A DNA stretch of 64,000 bases. Source: CAYMKL01 sp964390805 (GTDB lineage Bacteria; Chloroflexota; Anaerolineae; VGOG01). The notes beneath the pieces are model-generated. The model made no database searches. It was given only the letters and a program-made list of their open reading frames with translations, and was not told where the DNA came from. Below, piece after piece: positions 49,777 through 58,154 of this stretch (within the stretch, counting starts at the first letter, position 1; each line of letters starts with the position of its first letter). The stretch covers positions 14,477 to 78,476 of the forward strand of contig CAYMKL010000015.1 of NCBI GenBank assembly GCA_964390805.1, given 5' to 3'. The position numbers were made by a program, and so were the translations under genes.

Positions 49777-50775
49777 CTACGTGGTACCTCGCATCTGTGG
49801 ATCAAGGGCGTCGCGCAGGCCGTCGCCCAGGAAGTTGAAAGTCAGCATTACCAGGGAGAGCGTCACCGCCGGGAAGATGAGCAGATGCGGGCTGGCCCTG
49901 ATGGCCCGCCAGCCGTCGTTGATCATCGTTCCCCAACTGGGGAAGGGAGGCGGCACACCCAGGCCGATGAAGCTCAAGACGGCCTCGTACATGATCAGCC
50001 CTGGCATGTTCAGAGTAAGGGTCACTACGATGGGTCCCAAACTGTTGGGCAACATATGGCGGGCGATAATGGACACATCCCTGGCCCCGATCATGCGCGC
50101 CGCCTCTACGAATTCCTTCTCCCGGAGGGAGAGGAACTGTCCACGCACCAGGCGCGACATGCCCATCCAGCTCACCAGCCCAATGCCCAGTACCAGGTTG
50201 CGTATAGCTGCGAAGCCGGCCGTAGAGCCCAGGATGACCATGATCAGGATGATGAAAAGCAGAGTGGGAAGACCGTACAGGATGTCTACGAAGCGCATCA
50301 TCAGCGTGTCCACGCTGCCGCCTAGATAGCCCGATATGGATCCATAGATCATGCCGAAGGTCATGATTGTCAGAGAGCAGAAAACGCCTACGGCCATAGA
50401 TATGCGGCTGCCGAATACGATCCGACTGAACACATCGCGCCCATATTTGTCGGTGCCCATGATGTGCGGAAACCCACCTTCCTCTGTACGTTGTAGGCTG
50501 GGGGCGGCCCTGGTGTTGTAGAAATCAGCTTGCTGGTAGTCGTAAGGGGCCAGCAGAGGTCGGCTCTCACGGCCCAGGGCCCAGGATATGATGGCATCGT
50601 CGGCGAAGATGGCAAATACGACAACGATGATGAGGAAGATGCCGCTTACCACGGCCGCTCTGTTGCGCAGCAGCCGCTTCCAGGCATCTCGCCACAGGCT
50701 CTCTGGCGGGCGCGTAAATTCCCATTCCGAGGCTCTACTGTCTCGACGTTCAACTGCCATTGCTGCTTCAGTCAT
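49777..50775 (-). CDS. DppC-type permease of the second minus-strand transporter
   Basis: A 332-residue inner-membrane protein. It has a cytosolic N-terminus, VVSGIFLIIVVVFAIFADDA, a loop with HIMGTDKYGRDVFSRIVFGSR, five more helices, and the coupling loop FVEAARMIGARDVSIIARHMLPNSLGP; it ends GDGLRDALDPQMRGTT. It follows the DppB gene after a 59-bp gap holding a C/G-rich palindrome. It serves the binding protein at 52026-53879. Confidence 0.9.
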   Translation of the reverse strand: MTEAAMAVERRDSRASEWEFTRPPESLWRDAWKRLLRNRAAVVSGIFLIIVVVFAIFADDAIISWALGRESRPLLAPYDYQQADFYNTRAAPSLQRTEEGGFPHIMGTDKYGRDVFSRIVFGSRISMAVGVFCSLTIMTFGMIYGSISGYLGGSVDTLMMRFVDILYGLPTLLFIILIMVILGSTAGFAAIRNLVLGIGLVSWMGMSRLVRGQFLSLREKEFVEAARMIGARDVSIIARHMLPNSLGPIVVTLTLNMPGLIMYEAVLSFIGLGVPPPFPSWGTMINDGWRAIRASPHLLIFPAVTLSLVMLTFNFLGDGLRDALDPQMRGTT

Positions 50776-50787
50776 AGTATCTCCTTA

Positions 50788-50823
50788 CCCCCACCCCAGC
50801 CCTCCCCCTCAGAGGGGGAGGGG
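50788..50823. repeat. C/G-rich palindrome between permease genes
   Basis: CCCCCACCCCAGCCCTCCCC then CTCAGAGGGGGAGG; the CCTCCCCCTC/GAGGGGGAGG arms pair. Same type as the repeats at 1790-1981. Confidence 0.7.
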
Positions 50824-50834
50824 GCAGGTGATGA

Positions 50835-51848
50835 TTAGTCAAAACGTATGCGCGGATCCAGGAAGGCGTAAGAGATGTCTACCAGGATATTCATGAATAC
50901 CAGCAGCACGGCATAGACCAACATGGTGCCCATGATCAGCGTGTAGTCACGGTCGGAAATGCTGGAGACGAAGAAGCGCCCGATGCCCGGTATCGAGAAG
51001 ACGTGCTCGATGATGAAAGAGCCCGTCAACCAGGCGGCCATGAGGGGCCCCAGAACCGTGGTCACTGGGATCAGCGAATTCTTGAGGGTATGGCCAACGA
51101 TCACCGCTCGCTCCCGCAGGCCCTTGGCTCGGGCGGTGCGGACGTAGTCCTGACGGATCACCTCCAACATGCTGGCTCGGGTCAAACGGGCGATGAGGGC
51201 CGACCCTCCCGTGCCCAGGGTGATGGCCGGCAAGACCATGTGTCTGAGCCAGTCACCGACGCTCTTGGTGCCCCAACGGGCCAGGGGGAGGGCTGGCAGA
51301 TCATGCTGGTTCAGCCAGAGCATGGCCAAGATGAATATCAGCCCCAGCACGAAGTTGGGGATGGATACGCCCAGCATGGCGAAGAACATGCTAACGTAGT
51401 CAACCATGGTGTTCTGTTTGAGAGCCGAGATGATGCCCAAGGGAATGCCTATGCCCACGGCTATGAGGGTGGCGAAGATGCCCAACTGAGCCGAGACCGA
51501 GACGGCCGCTTTCGCTATCCCGCCATCGAACAGCACGTTGTTGATGGTGCGCCCCCGATACTTGTAAGAGGGGCCAAAATCCAATCCCAACAGGCCGTGT
51601 CGTCCGAAATCTCGTATGTTACCTGTGTCAACGATATCGCCTACCATGTAGCGGATGTACTGCTTCCAGGTTGGCTCGTCGAGGTGATAACGGGCCTCAA
51701 AGTTGGCCCGGATCTCCGGGGACATCGGCCGGCCCTCGGAGCTAAAAGGCCCCCCCGGCACCAGCTTCATGGCGCTAAAGACGACTATGGTAACCATCAA
51801 TAAGACGGGCACCATCCACATAAACCTTCTGATGATATAGGTGGTCAT
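50835..51848 (-). CDS. DppB-type permease of the second minus-strand transporter
   Basis: A 337-residue inner-membrane protein: MTTYIIRRFMWMVPVLLMVT, periplasmic YHLDEPTWKQYIRYMVGDI, five further helices, coupling loop YVRTARAKGLRERAVIVGHTLKNSLIP and the ending YAFLDPRIRFD. It is separated from its binding-protein gene by 177 bp that contain a REP-like palindrome and a 16-bp stem-loop. Confidence 0.9.
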   Translation of the reverse strand: MTTYIIRRFMWMVPVLLMVTIVVFSAMKLVPGGPFSSEGRPMSPEIRANFEARYHLDEPTWKQYIRYMVGDIVDTGNIRDFGRHGLLGLDFGPSYKYRGRTINNVLFDGGIAKAAVSVSAQLGIFATLIAVGIGIPLGIISALKQNTMVDYVSMFFAMLGVSIPNFVLGLIFILAMLWLNQHDLPALPLARWGTKSVGDWLRHMVLPAITLGTGGSALIARLTRASMLEVIRQDYVRTARAKGLRERAVIVGHTLKNSLIPVTTVLGPLMAAWLTGSFIIEHVFSIPGIGRFFVSSISDRDYTLIMGTMLVYAVLLVFMNILVDISYAFLDPRIRFD

Positions 51849-51871
51849 GTTTCCTTCCTCTCCAAGACTGT

Positions 51872-51953
51872 GTCATTGCGAGCGTAGCGAAGCAATCTCC
51901 AAGTCGCGACTTGGAGATTGCTTCGTCGGCAAAAACCGCCTCCTCGCAATGAC
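51872..51953. repeat. REP-like GTCATTGCGAG palindrome
   Basis: Starts GTCATTGCGAG and ends CTCGCAATGAC, with a perfect 38-bp palindrome inside (51888-51925; arms begin CGAAGCAATCTCC). A second copy of this family lies at 56194-56293. Confidence 0.8.
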
Positions 51954-51976
51954 ACCAGACAGAAATAATAGCAAAA

Positions 51977-52013
51977 GAGCTATGTAGCTCTCGGAGTGAG
52001 AGCTACATAGCTC
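51977..52013 (-). promoter_or_regulatory. Stem-loop after the binding-protein gene
   Basis: GAGCTATGTAGCTCTC (51977-51992) and GAGAGCTACATAGCTC (51998-52013): a perfect 16-bp stem. On the minus strand TTTTGCTATTATTT follows, so it may be an attenuating terminator that lowers permease expression. Confidence 0.75.
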
Positions 52014-52025
52014 GGGGGTCTTAGC

Positions 52026-53879
52026 TTACTGCAGACTCCAGTGGTAAAGCGGGGGCGAACCGAAAGGTGGATACTCGAAGTTGACACCCTCCTTGACCAG
52101 AGTGTTCCGTTCGTAGCCCATGATGGGGATGATCGCCACTTCATCCTCACACAGGATCTTATCGGCCTCGAAGTAGTAGGCCTCGCGCTCTTTGATGTCG
52201 AACGAGGTCCCGGCCAGATCCATCAACTCGTCGAACCGCTCGCTCTCCCAACCGGTGTACTGGAAGGTTGACGAAGGTGCGAAGACCACCTGGAGCTGGT
52301 TCTGTGGATCGCCGTAGTCCATCACCCAACCCATGCGGTAGGCGTTGAACTCGCACTTGGCCAGTTCTTCCTTGCTGTTGTTGCACTGATCAAGGTAGTC
52401 CAGGTAGACGGCCCACTCGTTGGTGCGAAGCTCCACGTGGATATTCAGGTTCTCCGTCCACATGGCGGCCACGGCCTCGAGGATGTCCTCGTTGCCTCGG
52501 TTGAACCAGATTCTCAAGGTCGGGAAGCCTTCGCCGTCTGGGTACCCGGCCTCGGCCAGGTAGGACTGAGCCGTCCCAGGATTGAAGGTGTAGCCGCAGG
52601 TGCCCCACTCCTGGTAGCCCAGGATCCTGGGCGGCGTGGTGCACGAGAGAGGGGTACGCCACGGTGTGTTCAACACGTTCTCGATGATGACCTTGCGGTC
52701 AATGGCTGAGGCTAGAGCCTTGCGCACCAGCACCTCGTCCGTGGGCGGCGCCAGGACGTTCAGCCCAACGTAGTACACCCCAGGGCGTGGCAGTACACGC
52801 AGTTCCTTGCTGAGGACGGGGTCGGCCAGGATGCGCGGCATGTCCTCGCTCGGATAGCAGGCTTCGCCGGTGGTGTGGGTTTCATCGTTTTCGTAAAGAG
52901 CCAGCGAAGTGGCCTTCTCTACGATGATGGGGAAGGTGATCTTCTCGATCTCGACGTTGTCGGCGTCCCAGTAGGTGGGGTTCTTCACCAGCCCTACTTC
53001 AGCCTCGTGATCCCAGTAGTCCAGCAGGTAGGCGCCGCTGCTCACGTAGTTACCCGGCTCGGTCCACAGGTCTCCGTACTCCTCGATGATGTCCAGGCGC
53101 ACGGGGTAGAAGGTGGAGAAGGGCAGGACGGTCTCGAAGTAAGGGGTAGGCGCCTTGAGCGTGACTTCAAAGGTGTAGTCGTCCGGGGCCTTGACACCCA
53201 ACAGCTCAGGATCGTCAATCTCGCCTGTGTTGAACTCCTCCGCTCCCTCAACGTCGTACATCAGCCAGGCGTACTCGGCTGCCGTCTCCGGCAGCATCAG
53301 CCGGACGACGCCGTCCACGTAGTGCTGGGCCACGACAGGCACGCCATCGGACCAGACGGCGTCCTTGCGTAGGGTGATAGTGTACACCAGGCCGTCGTCG
53401 GAGACCGTGAAGCCGGTGGCGCCTCTAGGCTCGATGGAGCCATCGCCCCGGTACTCGAAGAGGCCGTCAATGCACTGATGGATGATCATGTGCGAGGTGG
53501 TGTCGGTAGCCAACTGGATGTCCAGCGTGGGTGGCTCAGTGCCGAGGGGGTACCACAGCCCCTCCAACTGCACCTTGGGCGGCACAGGCGTTGGGGGTAT
53601 GGGCGTGGCGGTGACCACCACTTCCACTTCCACTTCCTTTTCCACTTCCTTCTCGACCTCGACCACTACGGTCTTGACCACTTCTTTCTCTACTTCCTTG
53701 ACCACCTCTTTCTCGACCGGCACTTCTTTCTCGACCACTACCGTCTGGACGACCACCTTCTCGACGGGCACCTCTTTCACGACCACCTCAGGGGTGGCCG
53801 GCGGAGCACAGGCCGGGAGTATCATGGCGGCTACTGCCGCCAGGGCGATCAGAGTAAACCACTTCTTGTTGGTAAACAC
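52026..53879 (-). CDS. Family-5 solute-binding lipoprotein, repeat-tethered
   Basis: A 617-residue lipoprotein with signal MFTNKKWFTLIALAAVAAMI ending LPAC (Cys24), a tether of VVVEKEVPVEKEVVKEVEKE-like repeats (~30-90), and a DppA-type binding domain (LWYPLGTEPPTLDIQLATDT, VYTITLRKDAVWSDGVPVVA, NVYVSSGAYLLDYW-like loop). Ligand not determined; the pattern fits peptide binders as well as other family-5 ligands. Its signal peptide, promoter and leader are paralogous to those of 40913-43066. Transcribed from the tandem promoter at 54095-54172. Confidence 0.9.
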   Translation of the reverse strand: MFTNKKWFTLIALAAVAAMILPACAPPATPEVVVKEVPVEKVVVQTVVVEKEVPVEKEVVKEVEKEVVKTVVVEVEKEVEKEVEVEVVVTATPIPPTPVPPKVQLEGLWYPLGTEPPTLDIQLATDTTSHMIIHQCIDGLFEYRGDGSIEPRGATGFTVSDDGLVYTITLRKDAVWSDGVPVVAQHYVDGVVRLMLPETAAEYAWLMYDVEGAEEFNTGEIDDPELLGVKAPDDYTFEVTLKAPTPYFETVLPFSTFYPVRLDIIEEYGDLWTEPGNYVSSGAYLLDYWDHEAEVGLVKNPTYWDADNVEIEKITFPIIVEKATSLALYENDETHTTGEACYPSEDMPRILADPVLSKELRVLPRPGVYYVGLNVLAPPTDEVLVRKALASAIDRKVIIENVLNTPWRTPLSCTTPPRILGYQEWGTCGYTFNPGTAQSYLAEAGYPDGEGFPTLRIWFNRGNEDILEAVAAMWTENLNIHVELRTNEWAVYLDYLDQCNNSKEELAKCEFNAYRMGWVMDYGDPQNQLQVVFAPSSTFQYTGWESERFDELMDLAGTSFDIKEREAYYFEADKILCEDEVAIIPIMGYERNTLVKEGVNFEYPPFGSPPLYHWSLQ

Positions 53880-54094
53880 TTCTCTTTCCTCCTTTTATTT
53901 TAGTTTGTTTGTGTTGCCGTATGCAGATCAGCCTCTGGGTGGAAGATCTCTCCACCCCAATCTTTCCAATCTCCCGTTGTACCACCTCCTTTCCCGCTGT
54001 TTGTTATTTGGAGATAACCGTTCTCTCCAGGGAATGGCTTAGTGCATTCCCTCCGGTTGTTGAAAGTCACAGACTCAGAGAAGCTGCCTCGCCT

Positions 54095-54172
54095 ATTATA
54101 CCCATAAGAAGGGCGAAAGGTTCACCCTTGAGACTGTGGTTGTATTTTAGCAACAAAAGAGAGAAAAGTCAA
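54095..54172 (-). promoter_or_regulatory. Tandem promoters of the second minus-strand transporter operon
   Basis: P1: TTGACT (54172-54167), 17 nt, TAAAAT (54149-54144). P2-like: TGAACC (54124-54119), 17 nt, GTATAA (54101-54096). Sequence between and around them is largely the same as at 43423-43499, including GTTGCTAAAATAC and CTCAA upstream of TGAACC. Confidence 0.7.
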
Positions 54173-54180
54173 ACGCCCCT

Positions 54181-55164
54181 TCACCCCACCCGGTGGCAGG
54201 CCGCCCAGTGCTCGCTGCCTGTTTCCTTGAATTCCGGATCTTCTTTGTAGCAGATGTCCATCACCACCGGGCAGCGGCTGCTGAAGTTGCACCCCTCAGG
54301 CGGATTGGCCGGACTGGGCACGTCGCCCTCCAGGATGATGCGCTGTCGCCTCTCCTCCACCACAGGGTCTGGGATGGGCACGGCCGAGAGCAGGGCCTGG
54401 GTGTAGGGATGGAGGGGATTCTCGTACAGCTCGGCGCGGCCGGTGAGCTCCACGATCTTTCCCAGGTACATCACTGCCACCCGGTTGCTGATATGGCGTA
54501 CCATACTCAGGTCGTGGGCGATGAAGAGATAGGCCATATTGAACTGGGCCTGCAGGTCCTCCAAAAGGTTAACGATCTGAGCCTGGATGGAGACGTCTAC
54601 CGACGAGACCGGCTCGTCGCAGACTATGAACGAGGGATTCAGGGCTAGGGCCCGAGCTACACCTATGCGTTGCCGTTGTCCGCCGGAAAATTCGTGAGGA
54701 TAGCGATTGACGAAATAGGGGTTTAGACCCACCACGCGAAGCAGCTCTTGGACTCTTTCTCTTTTCTCCTTGCCTTTGGCGATGTTGTGCACTTCCAGAG
54801 GCTCGCCGACGATGCTGCCGATGGTCATACGGGGGTTGAGAGAGGCATAAGGGTCCTGGAAGATCATCTGCATCTGGCGGCGCATGCGCCTAAGGTGTTC
54901 TCCCTTCATCGTGCTGAGTTCTTGTCCTTCAAAATAGACCTCCCCATCGGTAGGCCGGTAGAGCTGCAAGACGGTGCGGCCTGTGGTTGTCTTGCCGCAA
55001 CCGCTTTCCCCTACCAGACCTAGGGTCTCGGCCCGTCGGACGAAAAAGGTGACACCATCCACAGCTTTGATGTCGCCCACGTGTCTTTGAAACACGCCCC
55101 GTGTGATAGGGAAGTACTTCTTTAGGTTCTCCACTCTGAGTAGAATTTCGTTTTCAGTCGTCAT
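54181..55164 (-). CDS. OppF/DppF-type ABC ATPase
   Basis: A 327-residue ATPase: Walker A GESGCGKTT, Q-loop IFQDPYASLNP, signature FSGGQRQRIGVARAL, Walker B FIVCDEPVSSVDVS, H-loop IAHD, and a C-terminal cysteine cluster GCNFSSRCPVVMDIC...AACH. It lies 9 bp after the OppD gene and just past the promoter of the next operon. With OppD it is the only ATPase pair on the minus strand and may energise several of the permease pairs. Confidence 0.9.
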   Translation of the reverse strand: MTTENEILLRVENLKKYFPITRGVFQRHVGDIKAVDGVTFFVRRAETLGLVGESGCGKTTTGRTVLQLYRPTDGEVYFEGQELSTMKGEHLRRMRRQMQMIFQDPYASLNPRMTIGSIVGEPLEVHNIAKGKEKRERVQELLRVVGLNPYFVNRYPHEFSGGQRQRIGVARALALNPSFIVCDEPVSSVDVSIQAQIVNLLEDLQAQFNMAYLFIAHDLSMVRHISNRVAVMYLGKIVELTGRAELYENPLHPYTQALLSAVPIPDPVVEERRQRIILEGDVPSPANPPEGCNFSSRCPVVMDICYKEDPEFKETGSEHWAACHRVG

Positions 55165-55173
55165 TGTTTCCTC

Positions 55174-56169
55174 CTAACTTGCAGGCTGGCTGGGTTGCGA
55201 GCTTTTCACGTCTACCCAACAGGCTATTTCGTGGTTAATGGCTACAGGCTCCAAAGGTGGCGTCTCCTCCCAGCAGCGATCAATGACATAATCACAGCGG
55301 GGCGCGAAAGGACAGCCGGGTTTCAAATCAATCAGGTCCGGCGGTAGCCCTCTCATGGAGAACAGCCTTCGCTTACGGATCTCGTCCAGGCGTGGCAGCG
55401 ACCCTAACAGGCCAATGGTGTAGGGATGCCTGGGGTCACCATAGACGTCCTTGACACTGGCCCGCTCCACGATGTAGCCGGCGTACATGACAATAAGCCT
55501 CTCGGCCAATCCTGCGACCACGCCCAGGTCGTGAGTGATCCAAATGATGGCCATGCCTATGTCATCCCTGAGCCTTTTCACAAGCTCAGTGATCTGAGCC
55601 TGGATGGTGACGTCCAGGGCGGTGGTGGGCTCGTCGGCGATGAGGACTCGGGGGTTGCAGGAGAGGCCCATGGCGATCATCACCCTCTGACGCATTCCAC
55701 CAGAGAACTGGTGGGGGTAATCATCTGCGCGGCTGGCTGCCTCGGGGATGCCCACCAACTCCAGAAGCTCGACGGTGCGCTCGCGGGCTTGGTGCTTGTC
55801 CATGCCCATGTGTAGCTCCAGAGCCTCGTCAATCTGCCGTCCTATCGTCAAGACAGGGTTGAGGGAGGTCATGGGGTCCTGGAACACCATGGCGATTCTG
55901 TTTCCTCTAACCTTCCGAACATCTTCCGAGTCCATCTTCAGCATGTCCCGTCCTTCGAACAGCACCTCACCCCCAACGATCTTGCCTGGAGGCTCAGGAA
56001 TGAGACGCATCACAGAAAGGACGCTCACGCTTTTGCCGCACCCAGATTCGCCCACTATCCCCAGTGCCTCTCCCTCCTCGAGCTCGTAGGAGATGCCGTT
56101 GACGGCGTGAACCACTCCGTCTTCGGTGAAGAAGCGGGTCTTTAGGCCCTTTACTTCCAATAATGTCAT
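55174..56169 (-). CDS. OppD/DppD-type ABC ATPase
   Basis: A 331-residue ATPase. ATG56169 with AGAGGAGGT upstream is preferred; a longer frame to 56349 merely translates the REP-like repeat. Walker A GESGCGKSV, Q-loop VFQDPMTSLNP, signature FSGGMRQRVMIA, Walker B VLIADEPTTALDVT, H-loop ITHD, C-terminal cysteines GCPFAPRCDYVIDRC...ACW. Follows the DppC gene after a 145-bp gap filled by the repeat. Confidence 0.9.
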   Translation of the reverse strand: MTLLEVKGLKTRFFTEDGVVHAVNGISYELEEGEALGIVGESGCGKSVSVLSVMRLIPEPPGKIVGGEVLFEGRDMLKMDSEDVRKVRGNRIAMVFQDPMTSLNPVLTIGRQIDEALELHMGMDKHQARERTVELLELVGIPEAASRADDYPHQFSGGMRQRVMIAMGLSCNPRVLIADEPTTALDVTIQAQITELVKRLRDDIGMAIIWITHDLGVVAGLAERLIVMYAGYIVERASVKDVYGDPRHPYTIGLLGSLPRLDEIRKRRLFSMRGLPPDLIDLKPGCPFAPRCDYVIDRCWEETPPLEPVAINHEIACWVDVKSSQPSQPAS

Positions 56170-56193
56170 TTCTATACCTCCTCTGTTTATAGT

Positions 56194-56293
56194 GTCATTG
56201 CGAGAAGCGGAGCGACGAAGCAATCTCCACTGTTGGTCGCCGAGGCTTACGGCAATTGGAGGCGGGAGATTGCTTCGCTCCGCTGGCAATGAC
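56194..56293. repeat. REP-like GTCATTGCGAG palindrome
   Basis: Begins GTCATTGCGAGAAGCGGAGC and ends CGCTGGCAATGAC; GAAGCAATCTCC pairs with GGAGATTGCTTC. Same family as 51872-51953. It fills the gap between permease and ATPase genes. Confidence 0.8.
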
Positions 56294-56314
56294 ATCTGTG
56301 ATCGTGATAGGCCG

Positions 56315-57229
56315 TCAGCCGGGGCTGAGGGCCTCATTGAGTCCGTCACCGACGAAGTTAAAGGCGGCCACCATCGCCCCGACGATCAACGCGGGCAACC
56401 ACAGCAGCACCGGAGCCGCTGGGCTGCGCCAAAAGCTATAGTTATCATAAATCAGCGCGCCCCAGCTCGGCGTCGGAGGACGGATGCCGATGCCCATAAA
56501 GCTGAGTCCTGCCTCGGCCATGATGGCACCCCCCATGCTCATGGAGACGGAAACGACGATGGGGGCTATGGCATTGGGCAAGATGTGATGTCTGATCACC
56601 CGCCACGGCTTGGCGCCGATGGCCCAGGCTGCCTCGACGAACTGCTCCTCGCGCAGAGAAAGCACCTGCCCCCGGACCAGGCGGGCCATACCCGGCCACC
56701 CCACCGCGCTGAGAGCAACGATGACCACCAGAACCTGGGCAAAGCCAGCCTTGACAAACCCCTCCAGTGTCTCGAACCCCTTCAGCCAGGCCTCGATACG
56801 GCCCTGGAAAGTGGCCGCGATCAGTATGGCCAGCAGGATGCCGGGGAAGGCGAACAGGATGTCGGCCAGGCGCATGATCACTGTCTCCACCCATCCCCGA
56901 TAGTACCCGGCCAGCAGCCCGAACAGAAGGCCCAGCGACACGCCGAAAAAGGTCGCCGTTGGCGCGATGATCACCGCCGTGCGCGCTCCCCAGATGATCC
57001 GGCTGAGCTGGTCACGGCCCAACTCATCGGTCCCCAGGAGGTGAGCCAGGCTGGGCATCTGCTCTACGGCGTCGAGGTTCTGATCGGTGTAGGAGTAGGG
57101 TGCCAGCCAGGGCGCGAAGATGCCGGTGAAAAACATCGCGAAGACCAGCACCAGCCCCACCACCGCCAGCTTGTTACGGCTGAAACCTTGCCAGAACTCC
57201 CGCCCAAATGGAAAGTGGAAGTTAGCCAT
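56315..57229 (-). CDS. DppC-type permease of the third minus-strand transporter
   Basis: A 304-residue inner-membrane protein starting at ATG57229, which overlaps the DppB stop by 8 bp; TTG57250 would start deeper inside that gene. AVVGLVLVFAMFFTGIFAPW, HLLGTDELGRDQLSRIIWGAR, coupling loop FVEAAWAIGAKPWRVIRHHILPNAIAP. It ends GDGLNEALSPG, a little shorter than usual (DPRxR missing), perhaps trimmed where the REP-like repeat begins. Partner of the DppB at 57222-58151. Confidence 0.9.
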   Translation of the reverse strand: MANFHFPFGREFWQGFSRNKLAVVGLVLVFAMFFTGIFAPWLAPYSYTDQNLDAVEQMPSLAHLLGTDELGRDQLSRIIWGARTAVIIAPTATFFGVSLGLLFGLLAGYYRGWVETVIMRLADILFAFPGILLAILIAATFQGRIEAWLKGFETLEGFVKAGFAQVLVVIVALSAVGWPGMARLVRGQVLSLREEQFVEAAWAIGAKPWRVIRHHILPNAIAPIVVSVSMSMGGAIMAEAGLSFMGIGIRPPTPSWGALIYDNYSFWRSPAAPVLLWLPALIVGAMVAAFNFVGDGLNEALSPG

Positions 57230-58151
57230 AGCGAATACGGGGATCAACAAAGCGGTAGCAGACGTCCACGAAAAGGTTGGCCAGCGTGTAGGCTGCTGCC
57301 ACGAGCAGCGTATAGGCCATGATCACCGGATAGTCCCGCGCTCCGAAGGCGTCCCAGACCAGTCGGCCGATGCCAGGGATGCCAAAGATGCCCTCGGTGA
57401 TGATGCCTCCCCCTACCAGACCGCCCAGCATCAGTCCAAAGATGGTGAACAGCGGGATCAGGGCATTGCGCAGAGCGTGGGCAACAATCACGGTGTATTC
57501 TCGCAGCCCCTTAGCCCTCGCCGTGCGCACGTAGTCCTGGTCCAGCACCTCCAGCACATTGGCTCGCGTCTGGCGCACAAAGACGGCCGCCGGGCCGATG
57601 GCCAGCACCAGAGTGGGCATAATGATGCGCCGGCTAAAGATGCCCTCCCATCCGCCAGAGGGCAGAAGATGAAGCCGGGCTGCCAGGAACCACATAGCCA
57701 TGGGCGCGATGGCGAAGACTGGAAGGGAAATGCCCGCTATCGTGAGCGATACGATCAGGTAATCTATTGCATTGTTACGGTTCAGAGCGGCCAGGATTCC
57801 CAGGGGGATGCCTACCGCCGTGCCCACTGCCATGACCACCGCGTTGAACTGAACGGTCACGGCCAGGCGTTTGGCCATCAACCGGCCCACGGGCTGGCCT
57901 CGGTACTTCAGAGATTCGCCGAAGTCGCCATGAAGCGCCTTCCAGATGTAGTCGGCGTATTGGACAAGGAAGGGCCGATCCAGCCCTAGCTCATGCCGGA
58001 CCCGATCTGCGGCCTCGGGGTTGGCGTGTTGGCCCAGCATCACCAGCACTGGGTCGCCTGGCCCGTACAGACCCAGGGCGAAGGTGATAAAAGTAATGAT
58101 CAGCAGCAAAAAGGGCAACCACAACAGACGGCGAATGAGGTAAGTGATCAT
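57222..58151 (-). CDS. DppB-type permease of the third minus-strand transporter
   Basis: A 309-residue inner-membrane protein: MITYLIRRLLWLPFLLLIIT, LGLDRPFLVQYADYIWKALHGDFGES, coupling loop YVRTARAKGLREYTVIVAHALRNALIP, and end YRFVDPRIRYG. It begins 3 bp after a retropepsin-like gene, showing that the small-gene cassette is part of the same transcript. It serves the binding protein at 59038-60735. Confidence 0.9.
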   Translation of the reverse strand: MITYLIRRLLWLPFLLLIITFITFALGLYGPGDPVLVMLGQHANPEAADRVRHELGLDRPFLVQYADYIWKALHGDFGESLKYRGQPVGRLMAKRLAVTVQFNAVVMAVGTAVGIPLGILAALNRNNAIDYLIVSLTIAGISLPVFAIAPMAMWFLAARLHLLPSGGWEGIFSRRIIMPTLVLAIGPAAVFVRQTRANVLEVLDQDYVRTARAKGLREYTVIVAHALRNALIPLFTIFGLMLGGLVGGGIITEGIFGIPGIGRLVWDAFGARDYPVIMAYTLLVAAAYTLANLFVDVCYRFVDPRIRYG

Positions 58152-58154
58152 TCT

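Noticed and set aside
53788..53985. Frame of 65 codons in the leader of the second transporter
   Set aside because: It overlaps the start of the binding-protein gene and its sequence is not kept in the paralogous leader at 43 kb.
56170..56349. 60-residue N-terminal extension of the OppD ATPase
   Set aside because: It merely translates the REP-like repeat; ATG56169 with AGAGGAGGT gives the family start.
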